From JAADHI01 sp964451325 (GTDB lineage Bacteria > Nitrospirota > Nitrospiria > SBBL01 > JAADHI01): 64,000 bases of DNA. Every line of letters begins with the position of its first letter. Position 1 is the first letter of the stretch. The translations under genes were made by a program, and so were the position numbers. This document shows, piece after piece, positions 41,981 to 50,920 of this stretch. The DNA is taken from NCBI GenBank assembly GCA_964451325.1, contig CAYVHO010000005.1:124001-188000 (forward strand), in the 5' to 3' direction. A model generated the notes under the pieces. The model was given only the letters and a program-made list of their open reading frames with translations, was not told the origin of the DNA and searched no databases.

Positions 41981-42661
41981 ATGGGAAGAGAGAAGGAGCC
42001 AGAAGAGGAAATTGATACTGACGCTTGGATGGCGACTTTTTCGGATTTACTCAGTCTGATGTTGACTTTTTTTGTCCTCTTATTTGCCATGAAATCTGTT
42101 GATCAGGGTAAACTTCAGGAAGCCTTGGGTTATTTTCAGGGCGGGATCGGTATTCTCCGTTCAGGGGACAGTATGCCAGTGATGCCACCCGATTCTCAGG
42201 TCTTTGATCCGAGACCGATCAAAGAATTTTCTCCTGATAAAATTCAGGAAATGTTTAATACCAAACGTCTACATGGAAGAGGGTCGGTTCGCACGGAAGC
42301 CAGAGGGACGGTCATTTCGGTTTCAAGTGGGTTTTTATTTGCCTCAGCACAGGCCATCGTGCGCCCAGAAGCCATTGAAATTTTAGATGAGATTGTCTTG
42401 TTGACGCAAGGGGCGACCTATGCCATTCAGGTGGAAGGACATACAGACAATTTGCCCATTAAATCCGCTTTGTATGCGTCCAATTGGGAGCTTTCAGTGG
42501 CGCGTGCCAGCAGTGTTGTTCGGCAGATGTTAAAAGACAGAAAGCTAGAAGCAAAACGGTTTTCTGTGATGGGCTACGGGGACAGTCGTCCTTTGGGAAA
42601 AAATGATACACCTGAAAATCGTTCTAAAAATAGAAGGGTGGATATCGTATTTTTGAAATAA
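41981..42661 (+). CDS. motB: Flagellar stator protein MotB
   Basis: The canonical ion-coupling stator subunit, 226 residues. The single helix has the essential Asp in WMATFSDLLSLMLTFFVLLF (Asp22). An OmpA-type domain at the C-terminus has IQVEGHTDNLPIKSALYASN and ENRSKNRRVDI and anchors it to peptidoglycan. The frame extends upstream into the previous gene, but the ATG at 41981, one base after the previous stop, is the natural start. It should work with MotA. Confidence 0.94.
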   Translation: MGREKEPEEEIDTDAWMATFSDLLSLMLTFFVLLFAMKSVDQGKLQEALGYFQGGIGILRSGDSMPVMPPDSQVFDPRPIKEFSPDKIQEMFNTKRLHGRGSVRTEARGTVISVSSGFLFASAQAIVRPEAIEILDEIVLLTQGATYAIQVEGHTDNLPIKSALYASNWELSVARASSVVRQMLKDRKLEAKRFSVMGYGDSRPLGKNDTPENRSKNRRVDIVFLK

Positions 42662-42779
42662 GTGAAGTGCCCATTAGGAATAGAAGCGAGAGATGAAGCC
42701 GTTTACGTGATATCTCAGATGAAAGTGGAAGTGAAAGTGAATACTAAAACTTAACAGTATTTTATTGAGCTGGGTGAAA

Positions 42780-44021
42780 ATGGTTGTGAATTCCGAAGAG
42801 ATCTTTATTGGCCGACAGCCTATTTTAGACCGGAATAGTAATATTCTGGGTTTTGAACTCCTGTTTCGTTCTGGACATTCCCCTGAGGCGAATTTTCCCG
42901 ATGTGGCTCAGGCCTCTATTGGTGTGATTATGAAGACCCTGAGTGAGTTTGGATTGAAAGAGATCGTAGGTGAGAAACATCAGGCTTTTTTTAACGTCAA
43001 TACAGATATTTTGATGAGCGACATGATTGAATTGCTTCCAAAAGATCAAGTCGTACTTGAACTACTCGAAACCATTGAAATTGATAGTGCCGTCGTGAAT
43101 CGTTGTCGAGAACTCAAACGAATGGGCTTTCGTTTGGCTTTGGATGATTTTGTCTACAGTCCGATTTACGAACCATTGTTTGAGTCGATTGATATCATCA
43201 AAGTTGATTTATTAGAAGTGAGTCCTGAATCCATCGAAGACATGATTATTCCGCTGAAGCGCTGGCCACTGACCCTTTTGGCCGAAAAAGTGGAAGATGC
43301 CTATCAATTTGACCGGACACAGGCCTTGGGTTTTGAGCTTTTTCAAGGGTATTATTTTGCCCGTCCCTCCATCATAAGTGGAAAGAGCCTTGATCCTTCA
43401 AGTCTTTCCGTCATGAAGTTAATGGATCAAGTGTTGTGTGATGCTGAATTGGGTGAAATAGAGGATACCTTTCGGGAGAGCCCTTCTTTAAGTTATAACC
43501 TCTTGCGTTTAGTGAATTCTGTTGCACTGGGTATGCGTGCAAAAATTGAATCCATTCGTCACGCCATCGTGCTACTAGGCCGCGAACAAATCAATCGCTG
43601 GGCGCAGGTGCTTCTATTTACGCATGGTGAGTCTTCGGGTGGGGAAAACCCCTTGCTTCAAACCGTCGTGATGCGGGCCAGACTGATGGAGCTTTTAATT
43701 GAAAAAGGGGCGATGGGAGGGACAAAACGCAACGCAGATTTTGCTTTTATGTGTGGCATTCTGTCATTGATTGATGCCTTGTTGCTTCGTCCGATGGACG
43801 AAGTGATTTCAGAGCTGAGTTTGGCTGAACCGGTCTGCGAGGCTTTGTTATTTCGTGAAGGAGATCTGGGACAATTGTTAACTCTCATCGAAAAATTAGA
43901 ACAATGTGACTACAAATCGATTGAGCGCCTGATTCCGCTCAGTGGTTTGCAGCTCAGTGAGCTATATTCTGCCGAACAAGAGGCTGCCGCCTGGACAAAA
44001 AACCTGATGGAAGCATTCTAA
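42780..44021 (+). CDS. EAL-HDOD signalling protein (YuxH-like, degenerate EAL)
   Basis: A 413-residue soluble protein. The N-terminal EAL-type domain has GFELLFR in place of ExLxR, LALDDFVYS in place of the catalytic DDFGT, IIKVDLLEV and FELFQGYYFARP. The active site is degenerate, so it probably does not cleave cyclic-di-GMP. The C-terminal HDOD domain (about 205-400) has ESPSLSYNLLRLVNSVALG. YuxH/CdgJ-type proteins influence motility in some species. In-frame TTG 42765 lies upstream; the ATG at 42780 is used here, but ribosome sites are weak for both. Confidence 0.9.
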   Translation: MVVNSEEIFIGRQPILDRNSNILGFELLFRSGHSPEANFPDVAQASIGVIMKTLSEFGLKEIVGEKHQAFFNVNTDILMSDMIELLPKDQVVLELLETIEIDSAVVNRCRELKRMGFRLALDDFVYSPIYEPLFESIDIIKVDLLEVSPESIEDMIIPLKRWPLTLLAEKVEDAYQFDRTQALGFELFQGYYFARPSIISGKSLDPSSLSVMKLMDQVLCDAELGEIEDTFRESPSLSYNLLRLVNSVALGMRAKIESIRHAIVLLGREQINRWAQVLLFTHGESSGGENPLLQTVVMRARLMELLIEKGAMGGTKRNADFAFMCGILSLIDALLLRPMDEVISELSLAEPVCEALLFREGDLGQLLTLIEKLEQCDYKSIERLIPLSGLQLSELYSAEQEAAAWTKNLMEAF

Positions 44022-44138
44022 AGAGTGGTTTCACGATAAATTTTTTGAAAAATCTCCCTTACAAACGATTAAACTTAAATCCATAAAAATATTTTATTCC
44101 TTCAAGACAAGTGATCTTAAATTTTTTCCTATTTTTTC

Positions 44139-44167
44139 TTGACATGTTTGTCTTCATTTTGTAGAGT
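44139..44167 (+). promoter_or_regulatory. Sigma70-type promoter for the exported/lipoprotein cluster
   Basis: TTGACA (44139-44144, perfect -35) and TAGAGT (44162-44167) are separated by the ideal 17 bases. It lies in a 380-bp gap (44022-44401) after the EAL-HDOD gene. Predicted start is near 44174. This separates the cluster from flagellar sigma54/sigma28 control. Confidence 0.75.
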
Positions 44168-44173
44168 CGGGGC

Positions 44174-44401
44174 TCCCTTATCAAAAATTCATCCATTTCA
44201 AGGCGCGCAATGCCCTTGAACACTTTATTGCAAACCTTTCGAGTGATTCGGAAGGATGTTGGTGCTGGGTGCTATACCGAGAGCTTGGAAAGATGAATCT
44301 TCCTTTTCCATTTTTCTCCGTCATAGAAACACCCCGCAAAAAGATCTTGAACAGATGACGGCTCGGGTTTAGAACAACTTTTAAATTAATGAGGAAGCGC
44401 T
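44174..44401 (+). other. Long 5' leader with predicted stem-loops
   Basis: The roughly 228-nt untranslated leader between the promoter and the first ORF contains a hairpin with arms CCTTTCG and CGGAAGG (7-bp stem with one wobble, near 44237-44257). It also holds weaker inverted repeats such as AAGGC/GCCCTT. I do not recognise a known riboswitch class. It could be a structured regulatory leader. Confidence 0.35.
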
Positions 44402-45082
44402 ATGTATCCAGCAAAAAATTCATTTTTCCTGTTTAGCATGATGTTCGTTTTTTTTGTCGCGATGGATGTGGGTGCTTTTGGGGATAAATCCTTTGAGCGG
44501 CAACAATCTCAGGCGGATGATGGTTTTGACGACCTGGAGAAAGAATTTGCAGAACCGGAAGTGCTCAAACCACTCGCACCAAAAATCATTATAAAAGAAA
44601 AGATTATTGTCATTGAAAAACGTGTGCCTGTTCCAACACCGACACCTGAACCTTTGGCTGTAACCCCTACTCCCGTGCCTAAACCCACGACAAGGAGCCG
44701 GATGGTTGTTTCCAACGGTTATCGATTTGATTTTCAGTCCTGTACGCTTTCAAATCGGAATATAGAGTGCGATATCATGGTCAGAACGCCTGAAAATGAT
44801 AAGACACTTACCTTGTATTCATCGCATAATTTTAGCAGAATAAGATCTTCTTTATTTGACAATGTTGGGAATCAATATCATCCTCGTTCGACTTCGCTGG
44901 GAAATAAAGAATCGAGAGAATTCATCAAGGGGCGTCTGATTCAAGGCATTACAACAAAAATTAAGATCTTTTTCGAAAATGTTTCTACAGAAACTTCCTC
45001 TATCGCTCTATTGGAATTGCAAGCCGAAGATAATCGAAAAAGGTTTAAAATTCAATTTCGAGACATCCCGCTTTCTGGCTAG
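44402..45082 (+). CDS. Exported protein with Pro/Thr-rich linker, unknown domain
   Basis: A 226-residue hypothetical secreted protein. The N-terminal signal peptide (FFLFSMMFVFFVAMDVGAFG) lacks a lipobox Cys. An acidic segment precedes a Pro-rich linker (VPVPTPTPEPLAVTPTPVPK). A C-terminal beta-rich domain of about 110 residues follows, with one Cys pair (QSCTLSNRNIECD) that could form a disulfide. I do not recognise the domain. It is first in a cluster of envelope lipoproteins. A GAGGAAG site precedes the ATG. Confidence 0.8.
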   Translation: MYPAKNSFFLFSMMFVFFVAMDVGAFGDKSFERQQSQADDGFDDLEKEFAEPEVLKPLAPKIIIKEKIIVIEKRVPVPTPTPEPLAVTPTPVPKPTTRSRMVVSNGYRFDFQSCTLSNRNIECDIMVRTPENDKTLTLYSSHNFSRIRSSLFDNVGNQYHPRSTSLGNKESREFIKGRLIQGITTKIKIFFENVSTETSSIALLELQAEDNRKRFKIQFRDIPLSG

Positions 45083-45135
45083 TTAAAAAATGGACTTAAT
45101 TCAACTCGTCAATCTGATTTAAAACCTAGACAAAG

Positions 45136-46599
45136 ATGAAAACCCACATCACAAAAAAGTTCCTCATATTAAGCTTTGTGCTTCTCTTGATTCCATCCAT
45201 GATATTGGCGGATGAATTTCATGACTGGATGAAGGAGGAGATGGGGGAATTCAAGAAATATCAGGACGAACGAGACAAAGACTTTTCGGAGATGTTGAAC
45301 AAAGACTGGCGTGCATTTCAGATGAGCTTTGCTTTGAAGCGTGATGCAAAACCCAAACCAGTGATCATTCCCACGGCACCAAAACCTAAAATTTCTTCCG
45401 TGCCGGATACAAAACCAAAAATAGTGGTGAAAACGAAAAAACTTCCGCCCCCACCGTCTCCCCCCATCACCAAGAAGATCAAAAAACGTCAACATAAGGG
45501 GACCCCACTTACAGTCGAATTTTACGGCGTGACGATTGCGCTGAAATATGACCCGCATTTGGTGACGCGGCTCGGCAGCACCATTAATAAAACGAGCATC
45601 AGCGATTTTTGGAAGGTACTCAGCACTTCCGATTACAAGCCTTTGATGGCACAATTGCTCGTTTATCGCAAGGCCATGAAACTAAATGATTGGGCCTACG
45701 CCGAGCTGGTCAACAGCGTCGGAGAGGCTATCTACTCAAGGCGCTCCAATGAGGCCAAGATCTTTGATTGGTTTATGCTGAGCAAAGCAGGTTACAGCGC
45801 CCGCATTGGTTTTAATGATCGCAGCATTTATCTCATGTTGCCTGCAAAGAGCAAAATGTATGGTGTCTCTTTTTTTACTTATGATGGTCGGCGTTATTAT
45901 GTCGTCTCATTTTCCGGCAGGGCTGAGAAGGTCAAGACGCTCTATTCTTATGAGGGCAATTATGCGAGAGCAACGGCCTTGATTGATTTGAGTATCACGC
46001 AGCTTCCGCAGTTTCAATCTTCGATTCAGCAAAAAGAGATGCGGTTTCGCTTTGAAAAAAAATCCTATCAATTATCAGTGCGTTATGATCGTAATTTGGT
46101 CGATTTTTTTGATCACTATCCTATTACAGAACTGAATGTTTATTTCGCATCGGCACTTTCACAAGAACTTCGATATACGCTCTTGAGCGAACTGAAACCA
46201 ATGGTGGAGGGAAAGTCGGAAGAGGTTGCCGTCAACCTTTTACTGCGTTTCGTGCAAACGGCGTTTGAATACAAAACCGATGGAGATCAATTTGGTCGAG
46301 AAAAGTATTTTTTCCCGGAAGAGCTTTTTTTGTATCCCTTCTCCGATTGTGAAGATCGCTCAATCTTGTTTGCCTATCTGGTCAGAAATCTGCTTGGACT
46401 TGAGGTTGTGGGAATCGATTATCCCGGTCATGTGGCGACTGCGGTTCAATTTAGAGGCAATGTAAAGGGAAGTGCAATTACCTATCGAAACAAGCGATAT
46501 GTGATTAGTGACCCGACCTATATCAATGCAAATACGGGCATGGTGATGCCTCGGTATAAAAACACCAAAGCAAAGGTCATTCCTATCGCAAAATTCTGA
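45136..46599 (+). CDS. Exported protein with transglutaminase-like C-terminal domain
   Basis: A 487-residue exported protein. A signal peptide ends near MILA. A Lys/Pro-rich linker (about 75-120) follows, then a middle beta/alpha region that resembles an internal repeat (around 125-260 and 300-360). The C-terminal region has the order Cys (FSDCEDRSILFAYLV), His (YPGHVATAV) and Asp (YVISDPTYINANTG), as in transglutaminase-like cysteine proteins. It may process peptidoglycan or proteins in the periplasm. The substrate is unknown. Confidence 0.8.
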   Translation: MKTHITKKFLILSFVLLLIPSMILADEFHDWMKEEMGEFKKYQDERDKDFSEMLNKDWRAFQMSFALKRDAKPKPVIIPTAPKPKISSVPDTKPKIVVKTKKLPPPPSPPITKKIKKRQHKGTPLTVEFYGVTIALKYDPHLVTRLGSTINKTSISDFWKVLSTSDYKPLMAQLLVYRKAMKLNDWAYAELVNSVGEAIYSRRSNEAKIFDWFMLSKAGYSARIGFNDRSIYLMLPAKSKMYGVSFFTYDGRRYYVVSFSGRAEKVKTLYSYEGNYARATALIDLSITQLPQFQSSIQQKEMRFRFEKKSYQLSVRYDRNLVDFFDHYPITELNVYFASALSQELRYTLLSELKPMVEGKSEEVAVNLLLRFVQTAFEYKTDGDQFGREKYFFPEELFLYPFSDCEDRSILFAYLVRNLLGLEVVGIDYPGHVATAVQFRGNVKGSAITYRNKRYVISDPTYINANTGMVMPRYKNTKAKVIPIAKF

Positions 46600-46719
46600 T
46601 ACAGTTTACAGAACAGGAAGAGGTGTCTGGGTCAAAACCTGTGATGTGTACCTTTTTTAGCCCAAGCGGAATCGTCTTAAAAAATGAAATCAATGAATCG
46701 ACTCAATAAGGAGAAAAGG

Positions 46720-47328
46720 ATGAATAAAAAGTTAATGTCAGTGGGCGCAGGGTTTTTGTCCCTAGGGATGCTTTTAAGTAGTTGTGCTTCAACACCAAAA
46801 GGGATGGTTGCCGACTGTACCTTCCCTGATTCTCCTGAAATGGCCGCGCCTGGCTGGATTTGTGATATGCCCGTTGACGGAGTTGAAGTCTCTGCGGTGG
46901 GTTCTTTTCGTAAGACTGCGGCAGGGATTCAATTCCAAAAAACCCAAGCCACTGCGGCTGCGCGGAATGCGCTCGCCTCTCGTATGAAGGTCTTGGTCAA
47001 ACGGATGGTTAAAAACTATGCCTCGACCACAGGTGTAGGTGATGATGAGACCGTGGATACCGTTAGTTCTGATGTGAGCAAACATGTGACCAATGAAACC
47101 TTATTGGGAACAAAGGTCTTCCGTACCCGCGTCAATCCAGAGACAAGAACCATGTATGTCCTGGTGGGGATGGATCCTGACGGTGCAGCGAGCAATGCAC
47201 AAGCTGCAATCAAGACCAGCTATAAAAACAAAAAAGCCATGTGGCAACGTTTTTTGGCCAAAAAGGCTGATGAAGACTTGGATGCCGAGATTGCAAAAAT
47301 GACCGAGGGTTTTGACGGGGGAAACTAG
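46720..47328 (+). CDS. LPP20-family lipoprotein
   Basis: A 202-residue outer-membrane-type lipoprotein with lipobox LLSSC (Cys22). The domain has the pattern of LPP20 proteins: PGWICDMPVDGVEVSAVGSF followed by a helical segment of arrays (AATAAARNALASRMKVLVKR). LPP20-family members include Helicobacter Lpp20 and Vibrio FlgP. The start at 46720 has AAGGAG 6 bases upstream and beats the ATG at 46684. It starts a run of related lipoprotein genes. Confidence 0.85.
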   Translation: MNKKLMSVGAGFLSLGMLLSSCASTPKGMVADCTFPDSPEMAAPGWICDMPVDGVEVSAVGSFRKTAAGIQFQKTQATAAARNALASRMKVLVKRMVKNYASTTGVGDDETVDTVSSDVSKHVTNETLLGTKVFRTRVNPETRTMYVLVGMDPDGAASNAQAAIKTSYKNKKAMWQRFLAKKADEDLDAEIAKMTEGFDGGN

Positions 47329-47384
47329 AGCAATCTGTTTTCTCGCTGGGTCTTAATCTTAATTGGGATTCGGCGAGAAAGTCC

Positions 47385-47855
47385 TTGAATGAATTTTTCT
47401 GCAGGTGCTCGGTTGAGATGCAAGCGCAAAGCGACTCCCTTTTCAGAAAACCAGGTCTGATTGTTTTTGTGACTTTAAGTTTACTGATCTCGGCATGTTT
47501 TACCTCAAAAAATAGACGTCCTGATTGGGTAGACAGGCCACCGGATGCCGAGGGTTCGGCGGTGGGTGCCGCGAGTTACGAAATATTTGGTGAGATTAAA
47601 GCGAGGGAAAAGGCCGTCATGAAGGCATTGCTTTCTCTGGCCTTACAAAAAGGTGGAACGGTTGATCTTGAGAGCCGTGTGGAGAATCGGCAAGTGCTGA
47701 ATCGTTACAATTCAAGTGAGTCCTTCAATGAGAGCGCTTCAATCCGTACACGGGCGATCGTGAGTGGAAAGGAAATTCCGGTTAATGCGAAGATTAAAGT
47801 CTTTTGGAAAGAGGTAGAAGCAAGGCGGATCTGGGTCTTAATTGTTGAGGAATAG
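47385..47855 (+). CDS. Small LPP20-like lipoprotein
   Basis: A 156-residue putative lipoprotein with lipobox LLISAC (Cys38 from this start). The mature part has RRPDWVDRPPDAEGSAVGAA and a helix AREKAVMKALLSLALQKGG, matching the short form of the LPP20 domain. The N-terminal 20 residues before the hydrophobic core look unlike a signal peptide. A later start, such as the ATG at 47418, is possible. None has a strong ribosome site. Confidence 0.75.
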   Translation: MNEFFCRCSVEMQAQSDSLFRKPGLIVFVTLSLLISACFTSKNRRPDWVDRPPDAEGSAVGAASYEIFGEIKAREKAVMKALLSLALQKGGTVDLESRVENRQVLNRYNSSESFNESASIRTRAIVSGKEIPVNAKIKVFWKEVEARRIWVLIVEE

Positions 47856-47980
47856 GGGGCAAGGGGGGACTAGAAATACCCGCAAGAAGGCCGGGTTCAT
47901 GAAGGGATTGGGGAAAATGAGATCTGGTCACTGGTTTGGGATGAGGCTTCGGCTTTTCCCATCAAAAGGGGGGATTTAAA

Positions 47981-49693
47981 GTGTTACATAAAGTTCAGAA
48001 TATGAGGTCTTTGTCTTTATTGGCGATGGTTTTTTTATTCGCGACCATTACAGGTTGTGCGACCTATGGCAAAGGAACCATGATGGTCGGGCCTCATCTT
48101 TCTTCGGGAAACTACGAGGGGGCGAGAGCGGCAATCAAAAAAAGTATCAAAAACGATGGAAAAGACCGCTTGCTTTATTATATGGAAATCGGGCTGATTG
48201 ATCATTTAAGTGGGAAATATCAAGCCAGCAACAGTGCTTTAAAAATGGCGGCCCGTATCGGGGAGGAATTAGAAACAACACGGGCAAGTGATACACTCAA
48301 AGTTGCTTTGACCAGTCCGCGCAGTGGGGCTTATCGGGGCACTCAGTTTGAACGGGCGTTTATCCACTACTACAAAACATTGAATTACAGTTTACTGGCG
48401 GCTGAAAGTCCTGCCCAGAAACAAGAGTATTTGGAGGGCGCGCGTATAGAAGCGCGTCAAGTCGATATTATATTGACCGCCCTACAAAATGAAAAGGGAA
48501 ACTATAAAGATGTCGAGGATGATGAAGGAAAACTTTTTTCAAAGTTAATGAAAATTTTTAATACCTTACAAGGGCGAACCCTGGATGAAAATTGGTTGGT
48601 TTATCGTGAGGATGCTTATATTCGTTATATGACGGGTTTGACTTATGAATCCAATGGCGAATTTGATGATGCGCGTATTGCTTATCAGCAGGCGGCAGAA
48701 CTATACGAAAAAGGGTATGCAAAACAGTATAGTTTGGGCAGCGAAATCACAGAGCAGGCCTGGCTGGATACCATTCGTATGATGAAGCGCGCAGGTGGTT
48801 TTGAAAACGAGTGGCCAGATTTGGCAGAAAAAAAACTTTCTGAAAAAAAACGTGCGTATCTGAAAACCCTAAATCTCGATTCTGCAGAATTGGTTGTGAT
48901 TACACACGTCGGTATGATTCCCAAACGTCAAGAGATGAATATTCGGTTGACGGTGGATATTCATCAGAAGGACTTGGTCTTGCGTCCCTTTTTGACCGGC
49001 ACACCGCAAGAAAAAAAGGATCAATCTGCGTGGTTTCATGCCATGTATTCTGACAAAGGTTTGCTTGGGCTGATCTCCAACTACCAATCACGTGGTTTAC
49101 ATGGCGCACTGGATGGATTACGCTCTAAACGGGTGGGAATTGGTCCCGTTTGGAAATTAGCAGAATCCATTAAGCTGCCTCAAGCCCTGTCCGGTTTGGG
49201 GGCACGGGTGACTGTGCCTTATTACAGTCCTCACCCCGCACACTTTCTGCAGACCGATCTTTGGTTGGATGGTCAAAAACAGCAGCCGATGATTAAAGCT
49301 GAATCTCTTGCGCAATTGGCTTTGCAAGAGCAGCTTTTGAGTGCCGATAAAGATTTGAAAATGGCCTTGGCGCGTGAGTTGTCCAAAAATATGGCTTGTG
49401 AATTTTTGGGTAATGTTTTTGCGATAAAAACGTGTCAAGTTTTGGCCGCAGTAACAAGTCAAGCGGAGACCCGAAATTGGTTGACCCTGCCTCACACCAT
49501 CAGTGTGCAACGAATTCCAGTGACACCGGGCAAACATCGTGTCCGCTTTTCGACACGGAGGACAAACAATCGGGGGATCTATCATGAATCAGAACAGGAT
49601 GTTGAGGTCAAAAAAGGAAGCATCCTTATCTTGAGAGAGCGGATTTTGCCTAGGGTGATGTCAGGTGTTGCAACTGCAGCAAGTACTTTTTAG
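47981..49693 (+). CDS. COG3014-like TPR lipoprotein
   Basis: A 570-residue lipoprotein with lipobox TITGC (Cys26). TPR-like helices fill the first half (GNYEGARAAIKKSIKNDGKD, YESNGEFDDARIAYQQAAEL). The layout matches uncharacterised COG3014 lipoproteins that are often next to LpoB- and LPP20-type genes. The C-terminal third is beta-rich. The GTG start at 47981 is supported by AGGGGGGA 7 bases upstream. Function is unknown; an envelope scaffold is the best guess. Confidence 0.82.
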   Translation: MLHKVQNMRSLSLLAMVFLFATITGCATYGKGTMMVGPHLSSGNYEGARAAIKKSIKNDGKDRLLYYMEIGLIDHLSGKYQASNSALKMAARIGEELETTRASDTLKVALTSPRSGAYRGTQFERAFIHYYKTLNYSLLAAESPAQKQEYLEGARIEARQVDIILTALQNEKGNYKDVEDDEGKLFSKLMKIFNTLQGRTLDENWLVYREDAYIRYMTGLTYESNGEFDDARIAYQQAAELYEKGYAKQYSLGSEITEQAWLDTIRMMKRAGGFENEWPDLAEKKLSEKKRAYLKTLNLDSAELVVITHVGMIPKRQEMNIRLTVDIHQKDLVLRPFLTGTPQEKKDQSAWFHAMYSDKGLLGLISNYQSRGLHGALDGLRSKRVGIGPVWKLAESIKLPQALSGLGARVTVPYYSPHPAHFLQTDLWLDGQKQQPMIKAESLAQLALQEQLLSADKDLKMALARELSKNMACEFLGNVFAIKTCQVLAAVTSQAETRNWLTLPHTISVQRIPVTPGKHRVRFSTRRTNNRGIYHESEQDVEVKKGSILILRERILPRVMSGVATAASTF

Positions 49694-49782
49694 GCTGCCG
49701 CCGTGTTCCAGTGAGTCTCTCTCAGAGTCGATAAAAAAGGGTTTGCTGATGATCTTTATTTGGAAATAAGAGGGGTAAAATA

Positions 49783-50847
49783 TTGAGGTCGGAAAAAAAT
49801 GTACTCTGGGTCTACTTTGAACGAGGACGTGGTGTCTTTTGGCTGATGTTTGTGGTCTTTTTTTTCTCAGGGTGCATGAACAAGCCGAAGGTGAAAAGTG
49901 GGGGCGATTCGTCACAACAGCCTGACTGGATATTGAACACACCTGTGGAACCTGGTTTTTTATATGGTGTGGGTTCCGCAGAGGTCTTTGGCGGTGACGA
50001 TGCGGGTGCTTTGGGCCGTGCGAAAGATATTGCACGGGTTGAACTGGTCAAACAAATTGAAGTAAAGGTCAGTGGAGAGGTCTCACAGGAAATTGAGGAA
50101 GTGACCCGCAACGGCAAAACAAAATTGACGGAAAGTTTACGACAAAGTGTCAAAAACAGGGTGCCAGAATTCAAGCTTTCTCATGTGATGGGTGCTGAGA
50201 GTCACAAAGCAGCGAATGGCAAACGTGTAACGGTTTTGGTTAAGCTTGATGTGAACAAAGAGTTGCAAGCTCTGAGAAACCAAATTGCGGCTCTTGACCA
50301 AGAGCTTGGCGATTATGCACGAAAGCTTTCAGGAATCCCTGAAGGGGGTTTAAGCCCCTTGCGGCTTGTTGCCCCTGCACTGGTGCTTTCCGAACAACGT
50401 GCCGGGTTGCAAGCACGTTACAATGCCCTTGAACCCCAAAAAAAAGTAGTGCCCTTGCTGACACAAGAAATTAAAGATTTGGTGAGTCAGATCTACCAAC
50501 GCATTGCGCAACTCAAAATTTCGGTCCAGCCAGAAGGGGTCGGATCTCAGGCATTGCAAACGGGCTTGATTGCCCAGTTGACCAAGCGGGGTATTAAAAT
50601 TTCTCCACAAGGACAAGGTGATATCCAACTCTTCTATGATTTAAGAGTGAACAACATTCCCCGAGAAGGGACTTATTTTGCAATGACGGAGGGGGATATC
50701 TGGATCAAAGACGAAGCTGGGCGAGTCGTGCGTGCGCTGCAAGCAAAAGCAAAAGGGACTTCCACTGATCCCGGAGAGTCTCGTTCACGTTCAATTCGCA
50801 AGCTTTCAGGTCATTTGGGGAAAGCTTTGCTCGAGGCTTTATTTTGA
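49783..50847 (+). CDS. LPP20-family lipoprotein, long form
   Basis: A 354-residue lipoprotein with lipobox FFFSGC (Cys31). It has PDWILNTPVEPGFLYGVGSA and ARVELVKQIEVKVSGEVSQE, the LPP20 pattern. A coiled-coil middle (LRNQIAALDQELGDYARKLS) and a C-terminal alpha/beta domain follow. The start is TTG at 49783 with AAGAGGGGT upstream; no ATG fits the signal peptide. It lies between the COG3014-like and LpoB-like genes. Confidence 0.82.
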   Translation: MRSEKNVLWVYFERGRGVFWLMFVVFFFSGCMNKPKVKSGGDSSQQPDWILNTPVEPGFLYGVGSAEVFGGDDAGALGRAKDIARVELVKQIEVKVSGEVSQEIEEVTRNGKTKLTESLRQSVKNRVPEFKLSHVMGAESHKAANGKRVTVLVKLDVNKELQALRNQIAALDQELGDYARKLSGIPEGGLSPLRLVAPALVLSEQRAGLQARYNALEPQKKVVPLLTQEIKDLVSQIYQRIAQLKISVQPEGVGSQALQTGLIAQLTKRGIKISPQGQGDIQLFYDLRVNNIPREGTYFAMTEGDIWIKDEAGRVVRALQAKAKGTSTDPGESRSRSIRKLSGHLGKALLEALF

Positions 50848-50920
50848 GGAAATACGGAATACTATTTTAGTCGTATTGATCACTGTTTATAGAAAATCTA
50901 AATATAAAAAGGAGTCGAGA

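Noticed and set aside
44174..44401. Cyclic-di-GMP (GEMM) riboswitch
   Set aside because: A GCAAACC string and a later GGGT...ACCGA segment are suggestive, but the conserved GGGACGCAAAGC core and the GAAA tetraloop are missing.
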